Positions 11,563 through 23,740 of a stretch of DNA of 64,000 bases are shown here, piece by piece. The stretch is from Panopea generosa (lineage: Eukaryota > Mollusca > Bivalvia > Adapedonta > Hiatellidae): the NCBI GenBank assembly GCA_029582155.1, contig CM055901.1, forward strand, positions 46,497,228 to 46,561,227, read 5' to 3'. Both the position numbers and the translations under genes were made by a program. The notes beneath the pieces were generated by a model. The model searched no databases, was not told where the DNA came from, and was given only the letters and a program-made list of their open reading frames with translations. Position 1 is the first letter of the stretch. Each line of letters begins with the position of its first letter.

Positions 11563-14500
11563 AATCCACCAAGTTTTGACGTGGTAAATATATATGTGCC
11601 TGGTTATATATTTAAATCCATCAATGTTTGACGTGGTGAATATATATGTGCCTGGTTACATATTTAAATCCACCAATGTTTGACTGGTGAATATATATGT
11701 GCCTGGTTATATATATAAATCCATTAACGTTTGACGTGGTGAATATATATGTGCCTGGTTATATATTTAGATCAATCATTGTTTGACGTGGTGAATATAT
11801 ATGTGCCTGGTTATATATTTAAATCAATCATTGTTTGACTGGTGATATATATGTGCCTGGTTATATATTTAAATCAATCATTGTTTTACGTGGTGAATAT
11901 ATGTGTGCCTGGTTATATATATAAATCCACCAAGGTTTGACGTGGTGAATATATATGTACCTGGTTATATGTTTAAATCCATCAAGGTTTGACGTGGTGA
12001 ATATATATGTGCCTGGTTATATATTTAAATCCATCAAGGCTTGACGTGGTGAATATATATGTGCCTGGTTATATGTTTAAATCCACTAAGGTTTGACGTG
12101 GTGAATATATATGTGCCTGGTTATATGTTTAAATCCATCAAGGTTTGACGTGATGAATATATATGTGCCTGGTTATATATTTAAATCCACCAAGGTTTGA
12201 CGTGGTGAATATATATGTACCTGGTTATATGTTTAAATCCACCAATGTTTGACGTGGTGAACATATATGTACCAGGTTATATGTTTCAAACCATCAAGTT
12301 TTGACGTGTTGAATATAGATGTGCCTGGTTATATGTTTAAACCCATCACGGTTTGACGTGGTGAATATATATGTGCCTGGCTATATATTTAAATCTACCA
12401 ATGTGTGAAGTGGTGAATATATATGTGCCTGGTTATATATTTAAATCCATCAATGGTTGACGTGATGAATATAGATGTGCCTGATTATATATTTAAATCC
12501 ACAAAGGTTTGACGTGGTGAATATATATGTACCTGGTTATATGTTTAAATCCATCAAGTTTTGACGTGGTGAATATAAATGTGCCTGGTTATATATTTAA
12601 ATCCAACAAGGTGTGACGTGGTGAATATAGATGTGCCTAGTTATATATTTAAATCTACCAATGTTTGACGTGGTGAATATATATGTGCCTGATTATATAT
12701 ATCCATCCACCAAGGTTTTGCTCGGTGAATATAGATGTGCCTGGTTATATATTTAAATCAATCAAGGTTTGACGTGGTGAATATATATGTGTCTGGTTAT
12801 ATATTTTAATCCACCAATGTTTGACGTGGTGAATATATGTGTGTCTGGTCATATATTTAAATCCACCAATGTTTGACGTGGTGAATATATGTGTGTCTGG
12901 TCATATATTTAAATCCACCAATGTTTGACGTGGTGAATATATGTGTGACTGGTTATATATATAAATCCATCAATGTTTGACGTGGTGAATATATGTGTGT
13001 CTGGTTATATATTTAAATCCATCAAGGTTTGACGTGGTGAATATATGTGTGACTGGTTATATATTTAAATCCATCAATGTTTGACGTGGTGAATATATAT
13101 GTGTCTGGTTATATATTTAAATCCATCAATGTTTGACGTGGTGAATATATATGTGACTGGTTATATATTTAAATCCATCAATGTTTGATGTGGTGAATAT
13201 ATATGTGTCAGGTTATATATATAAATCCATCAATGTTTGACGTGGTGAATACATATGTGCCTGATTATATATTTAAATCCATTAACATTTGACGTCGTGA
13301 ATATATATGTGCCTGGTTATATATATAAATCAACCAACGTTTGACGTCGTGAATATATATGTGCCTGGTTATAATATATTTAAATCCATTAATGTTTGAC
13401 GTCGTGAATATATATGTGTCAGGTTATATATATAAATCCATCAATGTTTGACGTGGTGAATATATATGTGCCTGATTATATATTTCAATCCATTAACGTT
13501 TGACGTCGTGAATATATATGTGCCTGGTTATATATATAAATCCACCAACGTTTGACGTCGTGAATATATATGTGTCTGGTTATGTATTTAAATCCATCAA
13601 CGTTTGACGTCGGGAATATATATGTGCCTGGTTATATATATAAATCCATTAACGTTTGACGTGGTGAATATATATGTGCCTGGTAATATATATTTAAATC
13701 CATTTATGTTTGACGTGGTGAATATTTATGTGCCTGTTTATATATTTAAATCCATTTATGTTTGACGTGGTGAATATTTATGTGCCTGGTTATATATTTA
13801 AATCCATTTATGTTTGACGTGGTGAATATATATGTGCCTGGTTATTTATTTAAATCCATTTATGTTTGACGTGGTGAATATATATTTGTCTGGTTATATA
13901 TTTAAATCCATTTATGTTTGACGTGGTGAATATATATGTGTCTGGTTATATATATATTAATCTATCAATGTTTGACGTGGTGAATATATATGTGCCTGGT
14001 TATATATATAAATCCATTAACGTTTGACGTGGTAAATATATATGTGCCTGGTTATATATATAAATCCATTAACGTTTGACGTGGTGAATATATATGTGCC
14101 TGGTTATATATATAAATCCATTAACGTTTGACGTGGTGAATATATATGTGCCTGGTTATATATTTAAATCCATCAAGGTGTGACGTGGTGAATATAGATG
14201 TGCCTGGTTATACATTTAACTCCACCAATGTTTGACGTGATGAATATATCTGTGTCTGATTATATATTTAAATACGCTAATGTTTGACGTGGTGAATATA
14301 TATGTGACTGGTTATATATATATATATACATCCACCAAGGTTTGGCGTGGTGAATATAGATGTGCCTGGTTATATATTTAAATAAATCAATGTTTGACGT
14401 GGTGAATATATATGTGTCTTGTTATATATTTAAATCCACCAATGTTTGACGTGGTGAATATATATGTGTCTGCTTATATATTTAAATCCACCAATGTTTG

Positions 14501-17500
14501 ACGTGGTGAATATATGTGTGCCTGGTTATATATATAAATCCATCAAGGTTTGACGTGGTGAATATATGTGTGTCTGGTTATATATTTAAATCCATCAAGG
14601 TTTGACGTGGTGAATATATGTGTAACTGGTTATATATTTAAATCTATCAATGTTTGACGTGGTGACTATATATGTGTCTGGTTATATATTTAAATCCATC
14701 AATGTTTGACGTGGTGAATATATATATGCCTGGTTATATGTTTAAATCCATCAAGGTTTGACGTGATGAATATATATGTGCCTGGTTATATATTTAAATC
14801 CACCAAGGTTTGACGTGGTGAATATATATGTACCTGGTTATATGTTTAAATCCACCAATGTTTGACGTGGTGAACATATATGTACCAGGTTATATGTTTC
14901 AAACCATCAAGTTTTGACGTGTTGAATATAGATGTGCCTGGTTATATGTTTAAACCCATCACGGTTTGACGTGGTGAATATATATGTGCCTGGCTATATA
15001 TTTAAATCTACCAATGTGTGAAGTGGTGAATATATATGTGCCTGGTTATATATTTAAATCCATCAATGGTTGACGTGATGAATATAGATGTGCCTGATTA
15101 TATATTTAAATCCACAAAGGTTTGACGTGGTGAATATATATGTACCTGGTTATATGTTTAAATCCATCAAGGTTTGACGTGGTGAATATAAATGTGCCTG
15201 GTTATATATTTAAATCCATCAAGGTGTGACGTGGTGAATATAGATGTGCCTAGTTATATATTTAAATCTACCAATGTTTGACGTGGTGAATATATATGTG
15301 ACTAGTTATATATTTAACTCCACCAATGTTTGACGTGGTGAATATATCTGTGTCTGATTATATATTTAAATCCGCCAATGTTTGACGTGGTGAATATATA
15401 TGTGCCTGGTTATATATATCCATCCACCAAGGTTTGGCTAGGTGAATATAGATGTGCCTGGTTATATATTTAAATCAATCAAGGTTTGACGTGGTGAATA
15501 TATATGTGTCTGGTTATATATTTTAATCCACCAATGTTTGACGTGGTGAATATATGTGTGTCTGGTAATATATTTAAATCCACCAATGTTTGACGTGGTG
15601 AATATATGTGTGCCTGGTTATATATTTAAATCCATCAAGGTTTGACGTGGTGAATATATGTGTGACTGGTTATATATTTAAATCCATCAATGTTTGACGT
15701 GGTGAATATATATGTGTCTGGTTATATATTTAAATCCATCAATGTTTGACGTGGTGAATATATATGTGACTGGTTATATATTTAAATCCATCAATGTTTG
15801 ACGTGGTGAATATATATGTGTCAGGTTATATATATAATATAAATCCATCAATGTTTGACGTGGTGAATACATATGTGCCTGATTATATATTTAAATCCAT
15901 TAACATTTGACGTCGTGAATATATATGTGCCTGGTTATATATATAAATCAACCAACGTTTGACATCGTGAATATATATGTGCCTGGTTATATATTTAAAT
16001 CCATTAATGTTTGACGTCGTGAATATATATGTGTCAGGTTATATATATAAATCCATCAATGTTTGACGTGGTGAATATATATGTGTCTGATTATATATTT
16101 CAATCCATTAACGTTTGACGTCGTGAATATATATGTGCCTGGTTATATATATAAATCCACCAACGTTTGACGTCGTGAATATATATGTGTCTGCTTATAT
16201 ATTTAAATCCATCAATGTTTGACGTCGGGAATATATGTGTGCCTGGTTATATATATAAATCCATTAACGTTTGACGTGGTGAATATATATGTGCCTGGTA
16301 ATATATATTTAAATCCATTGATGTTTGACGTGGTGAATATTTATGTGCCTGTTTATATATTTAAATCCATTTATGTTTGACGTGGTGAATATATATGTGT
16401 CAGGTTATATATATAAATCCATCAATGTTTGACGTGGTGAATATATATGTGCCTGAATATATATTTAAATCCATTAACGTTTGACGTCGTGAATATATAT
16501 GTGCCTGGTTATATATATAAATCCACCAACGTTTGACGTCGTGAATATATATGTGCCTGGTTATATATTTAAATCAATTAATGTTTGACGTGGTGAATAT
16601 ATATGTGTCAGGTTATATGTATAAATCCATCAATGTTTGACGTGGTAAATATATATGTGCCTGATTATATATTTAAATCCATTAACGTTTGACGTCGTGA
16701 ATATATATGTGCCTGGTTATATATTTAAATCCATCAACGTTTGACGTCGTGAATATATATGTGCCTGGTTATATATATAAATCCATTAACGTTTGACGTG
16801 ATGAATATATATGTGCCTGGTAATATATATTTAAATCCATTTATGTTTGACGTGGTGAATATTTATATGCCTGTTTATATATTTAAATCAATTTATGTTT
16901 GACGTGGTGAATATTTATGTGCCTGGTTATATATTTAAATCCATTTATGTTTAACGTGGTGAATATATATGTGCCTGGTTATATATTCAAATCCATTTAT
17001 ATTTGACGTGGTGAATATATATTTGTCTGGTTATATATTAAAATCCATCAATGTTTGACGTGGTAAATATATATGTGTCTGGTTATATATATATATATAT
17101 TAATCTATCGAGGTTTGACGTGGTGAATATATATGTGCCTGGTTATATATATATAAATCCATTAACGTTTGACGTGGTGAATATATATATGCCTGGTTAT
17201 ATATATAAATCCATTAACGTTTGACGTGGTGAATATATATGTGCCTGATTATATATATAAATCCATTAACGTTTGACGTGGTGAATATATATGTGCCTGG
17301 TTATATATATAAATCCACCAAGGTTTGACGTGGTGAATATATGTGTGCCTGGTTATATATTTAAATCCACCAAGGTTTGACGTGGTGAATATATATTTGC
17401 CTGGTTATATATATAAATCCACCAAGGTTTGACGTGGTGAATATATATTTGCCTGGTTATATATATAAATCCACCAAGGTTTGACGTGGTGAATATATAT

Positions 17501-17743
17501 GTGCCTGGTTATATATATAAATCCACCAAGGTTTGACGTGGTGAATATATATGTGCCTGGTTATATATATAAATCCACCAAGGTTTGACGTCGTGAATAT
17601 ATATGTGCCTGGTTATATATATAAATCCACCAAGGTTTGACGTCGTGAATATATATTTGCCTGGTTATATATATAAATCCACCAAGGTTTGACGTGGTGA
17701 ATATATATGTGACTGGTTATATATTTAAATCCATCAAAGTTTG
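11563..17743. repeat. 52-bp minisatellite, ~119 copies (R3)
   Basis: A second 52-bp array with a unit unlike R2: 'tttgacgtggtgaatatat', 'atgtgcctggttatatat' and 'ttaaatccatcaatg'. Subtypes include TGACGTCG versus TGACGTGG, 'tgtgtctgg' versus 'tgtgcctgg', and 'attaacg' versus 'caccaagg'. Subtypes come in runs. A long string of units at about 12137-13700 recurs at about 14750-16320, an offset near 2.61 kb, showing higher-order duplication. The right end is most homogeneous (17.3-17.7 kb). AT content is very high, with many TATATATA tracts. Confidence 0.95.
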
Positions 17744-17881
17744 TAAATGTTACGAACATTGTGTTGTTGTTTTTGTAAAATGTAATTTCTGCACGTCGTC
17801 TCGAAGTGGTAAACATTTGTTTCTAGTTAGTAAGTTTGTTTCCTATTTTAAAATCACCAAATGCGTGTAAAAGTTATTAGC

Positions 17882-18588
17882 CTGACATGAAAGCATATAA
17901 AGCTTCTTTATAGCTGACATGAAAGCATATAGAGCTTCTTTACAGCTGACATGAAAGCATACAGAGCTTCTTTACAGTTGACATGAAAGCATATAGAACT
18001 TCTTTACAGCTGACATGAAAGCATAAAGAGCTTCTTTACAGCTGACATGAAAGCATATAGTGCTTCTTTATAGCTGACTTGAAAGCATATAGTGTTTCTT
18101 TACAGCTGACATGAAAGCATATAGTGCTTCTTTACAGCTGACATGAACGCATATAGAGCTTCTTTACAGCTGACATGAAAGCATATAGTGCTTCTTTACA
18201 GCTGACATGAAAGCATATAGTGCTTCTTTACAGCTGACATGAACGCATATAGAGCTTCTTTACAGCTGACATGAAAGCATATAGAGCTTCTTTACAGCTG
18301 ACATGAAAGCATATAGTGCTTCTTTACAGCTGACATGAAAGCATATAGTGCTTCTTTACAGCTGACATGAAAGCATATAGTGATTTTTTACAGCTGACAT
18401 GAAAGCATATAGTGCTTCTTTACAGCTGACATGAAGGCATATAGAGCTTATTTATAGCTGACATGAAAGCATATAGTGCTTCTTTATAGCTGACATGAAA
18501 GCATATAGAGTTTCTTTACAGCTGACATGAAAGCATATAGTGCTTCTTTACAGCTGACATGAAAGCATATAGAGCTTCTTTATAGCTG
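17882..18588. repeat. 32-bp minisatellite, ~22 copies, 3'-splice-site-like unit (R4)
   Basis: Each 32-bp unit reads 'ctgacatgaaagcatat', then 'agtgcttctttacag'. Main variants are gtg/gag before CTTC and 'ttatag' for 'ttacag'. On the plus strand the order is CTGAC, a pyrimidine run and CAG, like an intron 3' end. The right flank at 18589 changes abruptly to unrelated sequence. No gene is known on this strand nearby, so whether the array is transcribed is unknown. Confidence 0.95.
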
Positions 18589-19041
18589 CTTCAACGTTCG
18601 GTTGTGACCTTGATTTTTGAGGTACAGCACCACGTCGTTTTGATATGGTGGACGAATGTTTCTGGTTACATTAAAATCCTCACATGTATGTTTACAAAGG
18701 CTATGTACCGGACACGGAAAACATCATGACATTGTGTCTTTGTACAAAAAGTGTCAACGTTAATGTGTGGCCTTGATGTATACATCTGTATGACGTGTAT
18801 TGCAATTCGTCTTGATTTACCAAATGATATTTAAAAAAATGCATGCATGTACGAGTTATGGACCAGGCACCAAAATGGGACAGACGGAAGGACGGACATG
18901 GTTGCAGTTACATTGTCAATGTCTGAACCATTTATTTGAAGTTTGGTGAAATTCCGTCCAGTAGAGTAAGCGTTGTAGCTGAAACACGATTTGTGTTTTA
19001 AACATTTGTTCTTCAAAGCTTACATTAACTTGAACGTACGA
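18589..19041. repeat. Bivalve-type interspersed repeat
   Basis: Phrases such as 'ggttgtgaccttgatttttg', 'tgtaccggacacggaaaa', 'gagttatggaccaggcacc' and 'gacagacggaaggacgg' are characteristic of a repeat common in bivalve genomes. It has no coding content. The assignment is from memory of such repeats, not from a second copy in this window. Confidence 0.5.
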
Positions 19042-19685
19042 ACACAAACATTCACACAACACACCTTTTCATTGTCCCGAACATAACATAAACATTCACA
19101 CAACATACCTTTTCATTGTCCCGAACATATCATAAACATTCACACAACACACCTTTTCATTGTCTGGAACATATAAACATTCACACAGCACACATTTTCA
19201 ATGTCTCGAACATAACACAAACATTCACACAACACACCTTTTAATTGTCCCGAACATATCATAAACATTCACACAACACACCTTTTCATTGTCTGGAACA
19301 TATAAACATTCACACAACACACCTTTTCAATGTCCCGAACATAACATAAACATTTACACAACACACCTTTTCATTGTCTGGAACATATAAACATTCACAC
19401 AACACACATTTTTAATGTCCCGAACATAACATAAACATTCACACAACACACCTTTTAATTGTCCCGAACATAACATAAACATTCATACAACACACCTTTT
19501 CATTGTCCCGAACATAACATAAACATTCACACAACACACCTTTTAATTGTCCCGAACATAACATAAACATTCACACAACACACCTTTTAATTGTCCCGAA
19601 CATAACATAAACATACACACATTTTTAATGTCCCGAACATAACAAATATTCACACAACATACCTTTTCATTATCCCGAATATATC
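19042..19685. repeat. 44-bp minisatellite, ~15 copies (R5)
   Basis: Unit of 44 bp: 'aacattcacacaacacacc', then 'ttttcattgtcccgaacat'. A subset of units is about 38 bp, with 'ctggaacatataaac' in place of 'cccgaacataacataaac'. Long and short units are interspersed. Confidence 0.95.
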
Positions 19686-20834
19686 TTTATGTATGATGGA
19701 ATTCTAGATTTGCCGATTATCGGATAATTTGAACACTGTATGCCCGGTACTTCGTTGGGGCTGGACATAAAAATCACACAATTGTGCACATGGGTGTAAC
19801 GATTCGCACTAGTTGTTGTAATAGTCAATATTATATGAGAACTTGCAGGCACAGAACAAATCAAAGAAAAGGATCCAGTAGAAGCACAGAACGTACCAAA
19901 AAAATGATTCTGGCTTTAATGAGTTTGTTCATGGAGATTAGTGAAATATCAAACACACAATATGTCCCTAGCATCGGCTTAAGCGGAATTCTATTTTTGA
20001 AAGCATCACTGAATGGGCTCCATTGCTTCAAGGGATCAGAAGTAATAACACTTTTGCCGTGTACGGGTCGGCTCCACTTTAACGGATGACACACAACGTG
20101 TCTACTTTTGAGACATATTTGTCTGGTGGATTTTTTTTATTTATCGTGATATAAGAGTGATTATTCATTTTCGCAGGAATTGTCCATTTATATGGTATTG
20201 AAGGTGTCTTTAATCACAAGTTGCCATATGTACTATCAAAATGATACTTCCATTAAAATATAATTGTCTTCAAGATAGTAAGCCAAACACTGCACAGCAG
20301 ACCTCTGGTCAAGTTTAATGTATGGTGCACTGTAAACCCGCTGCTAACATATGACAATAATACAATTATATGAAGATGGTTAATTGATGTGTTCAGCATT
20401 CAATGATAAATTAAAGAAAGAATTGCATCCAAAGAAAGGTGTCATTGTTTCTGATGTTGCTTTTCATTTCATTATCTGACAAACAGGCACACTAATTAAT
20501 GTGTTTTATATCAAGTTGGGTCATCTTCCATTGCTGTTTGTCTACAATATAAGTACAAAAATATTACCCAAACCCTATACATTAACAGATCGCCACAGGA
20601 GGTTGAAAACGTGTAAATGATGGTTTGTTCACAGCGTATTTGTCTGAATGCAAATTTAATGACTGGATAAATACATAAATACTTTAGATTATTAATAATA
20701 ATATTTTAATAATCCAATACAGAAGAGTGCACTTATAACATCATATTTTTGATACAATGAAAATAAGTATGCACAGGAAAATAAGAAACATAAATAACTC
20801 TTTTAGAACAATCACACAGGCTCGCACACATTCG
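19686..20834. other. Gene-free stretch with overlapping unrecognised frames
   Basis: 19784-20094 is open on both strands (101 and 77 codons). Neither translation resembles a known family and neither has convincing splice context, so no gene is called. The remainder is AT-rich and without features. Confidence 0.4.
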
Positions 20835-20863
20835 CACACACACACACACACCCCCCCCCCCCC

Positions 20864-20893
<30 letters not shown>
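20835..20893. repeat. (CA)n-(C)n-(CA)n compound microsatellite
   Basis: A CA run is split by about 14 consecutive C residues and then continues for about 15 more CA units. It lies just left of the 39-bp array. Confidence 0.95.
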
Positions 20894-20895
<2 letters not shown>

Positions 20896-21131
20896 AACAC
20901 AATCCTACAAATAAATGCTTAAACTCGTATATTCACATCCATAAAACATGTTCAGTAATGTTCTTATACGTTCACATTCATAAAATATATTCAGTAATGT
21001 TCTCATATGTTCACATTCATAAAACATGTTCAGTGATGTTCTCATATATTGACATTCATAAAACATGTTCAGTAATGTTCTCATAGATTCACATTCATAA
21101 CACATGCTCAGTAATGTTCTCATATGTTCAC

Positions 21132-21564
21132 AAAGCCCGTGTGGTTCCGGCTAAGAATAGAATCACTGCCGATTTATGCAGAGGGGTAGAAATCTGCCGA
21201 ATGGGTGTCATGTTCATTTTATCATTTTTGTCATGTTCACTATTGTGGTTAAATTATCAACCCCTGTGTGGTTTCAGGGAGCCATATAAGTGATGGCAAG
21301 AATAGGATCACTGTGGCTCATACATGTCGTAAGAAGCGACAATTTAAGTAATACGATAGAATATGCTGAAACTCTGCAATTCTGCAGGTATCAAGGTTCT
21401 AGGTTAATTCTGCATATTCATTTGTTGGTGTATTTTTTTAAATCTGTATGTTAATTTGTTGTTTTTGTTCATGCGGGTGAACCTTGAATCTTCCTTCCTG
21501 TTGGCATCGAATAACCTATTATGTGTTGGTAGGCCGTAAAACCCTATTCATTCATTCATTCATT
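21132..21564 (+). mobile_element. SINE-like element inserted in the 39-bp array
   Basis: Unrelated sequence interrupts the array. The 11-mer 'catatgttcac' abuts it on both sides (21121-21131 and 21565-21575), consistent with a target-site duplication, although the array itself also repeats that word. Its left part contains two versions of one module ('gtgtggtt...aagaatag.atcactg' near 21140 and 21250). Its 3' end is 'taggccgtaaaaccctattc', followed by (ATTC)n. The family also has a fragment at about 1165-1240. No coding capacity. Confidence 0.65.
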
Positions 21565-21704
21565 CATATGTTCACATCCATAACACATGTTCAATAATGT
21601 TCTCATAGATTCACATTCATAACACATGTTCATTAATGTTCTCATCGATTCACATTCGTAACACATGTTCAGTAATGTTCTCATATGTTGACATTCATAA
21701 CACA

Positions 21705-21845
21705 TAAAACCCTATTCACTAATTCGTTCATTCATTCATTCATTCATTCATTCATTCATTCATTCATTCATTCATTCATTAATTCATTCATTCATTCATT
21801 CATTCATTTATTCAATCATTCATTCATTCATTTATTCATTCATAT
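21705..21845. repeat. (ATTC)n tract, likely expanded SINE tail
   Basis: About 33 tetranucleotides start at 'aaaaccctattc', the same word that ends the SINE at 21540-21550. It appears to be a second, almost fully 5'-truncated SINE end or a duplicated tail whose ATTC run expanded. Array units resume on both sides. Confidence 0.75.
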
Positions 21846-22916
21846 GTTAACATCCATGACACATGTTCATTAATGTTCTCATATATTCACATTCATAACA
21901 CATGTTCAGTAATGTTCTCATATGTTGACATTCATAACACATGTTCAGTAATGTTCTCATAGATTCACATTCATAACACATGTTCAGTAATGTTCTCATA
22001 TGTTGACATTCATAACACATGTTCAGTAATGTTCTCATAGATTCACATTCATAACACATGTTCAGTAATGTTCTCATATGTTGACATTCATAACACATGT
22101 TCGGTAATGTTCTCATAGATACACATTCATAACACATGTTCAGTAATGTTCTCATATGTTGACATTCATTACACATGTTCAGTAATGTTCTCATAGATAC
22201 ACATTCATAACACATGTTCAGTAATGTTCTCATAGATTCACATTCATAACACATGTTCAGTAATGTTCTCATATGTTGACATTCATAACACATGTTCGGT
22301 AATGTTCTCATAGATACACATTCATAACACATGTTCAGTAATGTTCTCATATGTTGACATTCATTACACATGTTCAGTAATGTTCTCATAGATACACATT
22401 CATAACACATGTTCAGTAATGTTCTCATATGTTGACATTCATAACACATGTTCGGTAATGTTCTCATAGATTCACATTCATAACACATGTTCAGAAATGT
22501 TCTCATATGTTGACATTCATAACACATGTTCAGTTATGTTCTCATAGATACACATTCATAACACATGTTCAGTAATGTTCTCATAGATTCCCATTCATAA
22601 CACATGTTCAGTAATGTTCTCATATGTTGACATTCATAACACATGTTCGGTAATGTTCTCATAGATTCACATTCATAACACATGTTCAGTAATGTTCTCA
22701 TAAATTTACATTCATAACACATGTTCAGTAATGTTCTCATAGATTGACATGCATAAAACATGTTCGGTAATGTTCTCATATATTGACATTCATAACACAT
22801 GTTCAGTAATGTTCTCATAGATTCACATTCATAAAACATGTTCAGTTATGTTCTCATAGATTCGCATTCATAAAACATGTTCAGTAATGTTCTCATACAT
22901 TCACATTCATGTCACA

Positions 22917-23113
22917 TAGCAAATATCAGCATATGCAATGTACGGGTTTCTATTTGAGACGTATACCATTTAATGATGCCAATACGCAACTGTTCAGTTG
23001 TGTTATAACAGCTTACGTCAGATAATTAACGAGATAATTTGGTATGTTGGATCTTTGCAATGAAGTAAGGACAGTGTAATTAATAATTTTATTCCACAAA
23101 TCATATCGTTTTA
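22917..23113. other. Short gene-free spacer
   Basis: Unstructured AT-rich DNA between the 39-bp array and a SINE fragment. Nothing supportable. Confidence 0.5.
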
Positions 23114-23262
23114 CACTGGGTCCAAAAACATTATGTTTAGAAAGTTTACCAGTTACTTGCGGAAAGACGGTGGTTTTACTCCGCTTTACCGCAAATAAAA
23201 CTGGATATGGCATAGATATAACCTGAAATGTGTTAAAAATGGCGTTGCACCCTATTAAAATA
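23114..23262 (+). mobile_element. SINE family B (RUDI/Meta-like), 5'-truncated
   Basis: Contains 'accagttacttgcggaaaga', 'cggtggttttactcc', 'caaataaaactggatatg' and the tail-proximal 'ttaaaaatggcgttgcacc'. The order is that of the fuller copy at 44491-44735. The tRNA head is missing. Confidence 0.75.
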
Positions 23263-23488
23263 AGTTTCAACTTTGACTATTTATGTTGTCATGATGTTCA
23301 GTATTCCTTGACATTAGGCTCTGATTCAAACTGTATGAGTTTGTATGATAAAAAACTCTGTTTGTATGAGATGTATAATTATTGTCGATCGGTATTGCAA
23401 TACCACAATATATAATCCAGCTCTTCAAAGTCATTTGATAAGATGTCAAAAATAAACTGAATAAAAAAAGTAGGAATTCAATCTATAA

Positions 23489-23740
23489 TTAGATTCGATT
23501 GTTATGTGTTCCAGGTGTGTTAGCTGTGGTACAGTCGCTGTCAAAACCCGATCTAGCAGGTAGGTGATAAAGATATAGGAATCTTGGGCGCGCGAGTTGT
23601 GACACATGGCCGTCCACTATGTGGTTGGTCGTCTGCTGAAAACGTGTCTTTAGACGTCTTACAGCACAACTAGAGGCCAAAACAGTTATTGCAATGTCTT
23701 CTGTGGACATTGGCCATAATAACTGCCAATTTCCCTTCAA
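23489..23740 (-). pseudogene. Tc1-like transposase N-terminal fragment
   Basis: The minus-strand frame contains MSTEDIAI, then AVRRLKTRFQQT, then TTANTPGTHNNRI. These resemble the helix-turn-helix DNA-binding part of Tc1-type transposases, where a TEDIA..RTVRRL.QRF.QTG segment precedes T..NTPGTHN.RIS. About 83 codons remain. Nothing of the DDE catalytic domain was recognised, and no terminal inverted repeats were found. It is a dead fragment of a Tc1/mariner-superfamily DNA transposon. Confidence 0.6.

Larger units (their letters stand above)
20931..22916. repeat. 39-bp minisatellite, interrupted, with alternating subtypes (R6)
   Basis: Unit of 39 bp: 'cattcataacacatgttcag', then 'taatgttctcata', then a variable 6 bp. 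Units alternate between 'tgttga' and 'gattca'/'gataca' types, so much of 21.86-22.85 kb has a 78-bp dimer period. Because 39 is divisible by three, the minus strand stays open for 226 and 101 codons as a 13-residue repeat (MRTLLNMCYECQH type). This is a by-product of the period. The array is interrupted by a SINE (21132-21564) and an ATTC tract (about 21705-21845). Confidence 0.95.

Noticed and set aside
19784-20094. Gene on either strand
   Set aside because: Both strands are open over the same segment, neither product is recognisable and no convincing exon boundaries exist.
21685-21873. Small protein of repeated HSFI
   Set aside because: Translation of the ATTC microsatellite.
21847-22839. 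Cys-rich repeat protein on the minus strand
   Set aside because: The frame is open only because the 39-bp repeat unit is a multiple of three. There is no start context or domain, and units vary without codon pattern.
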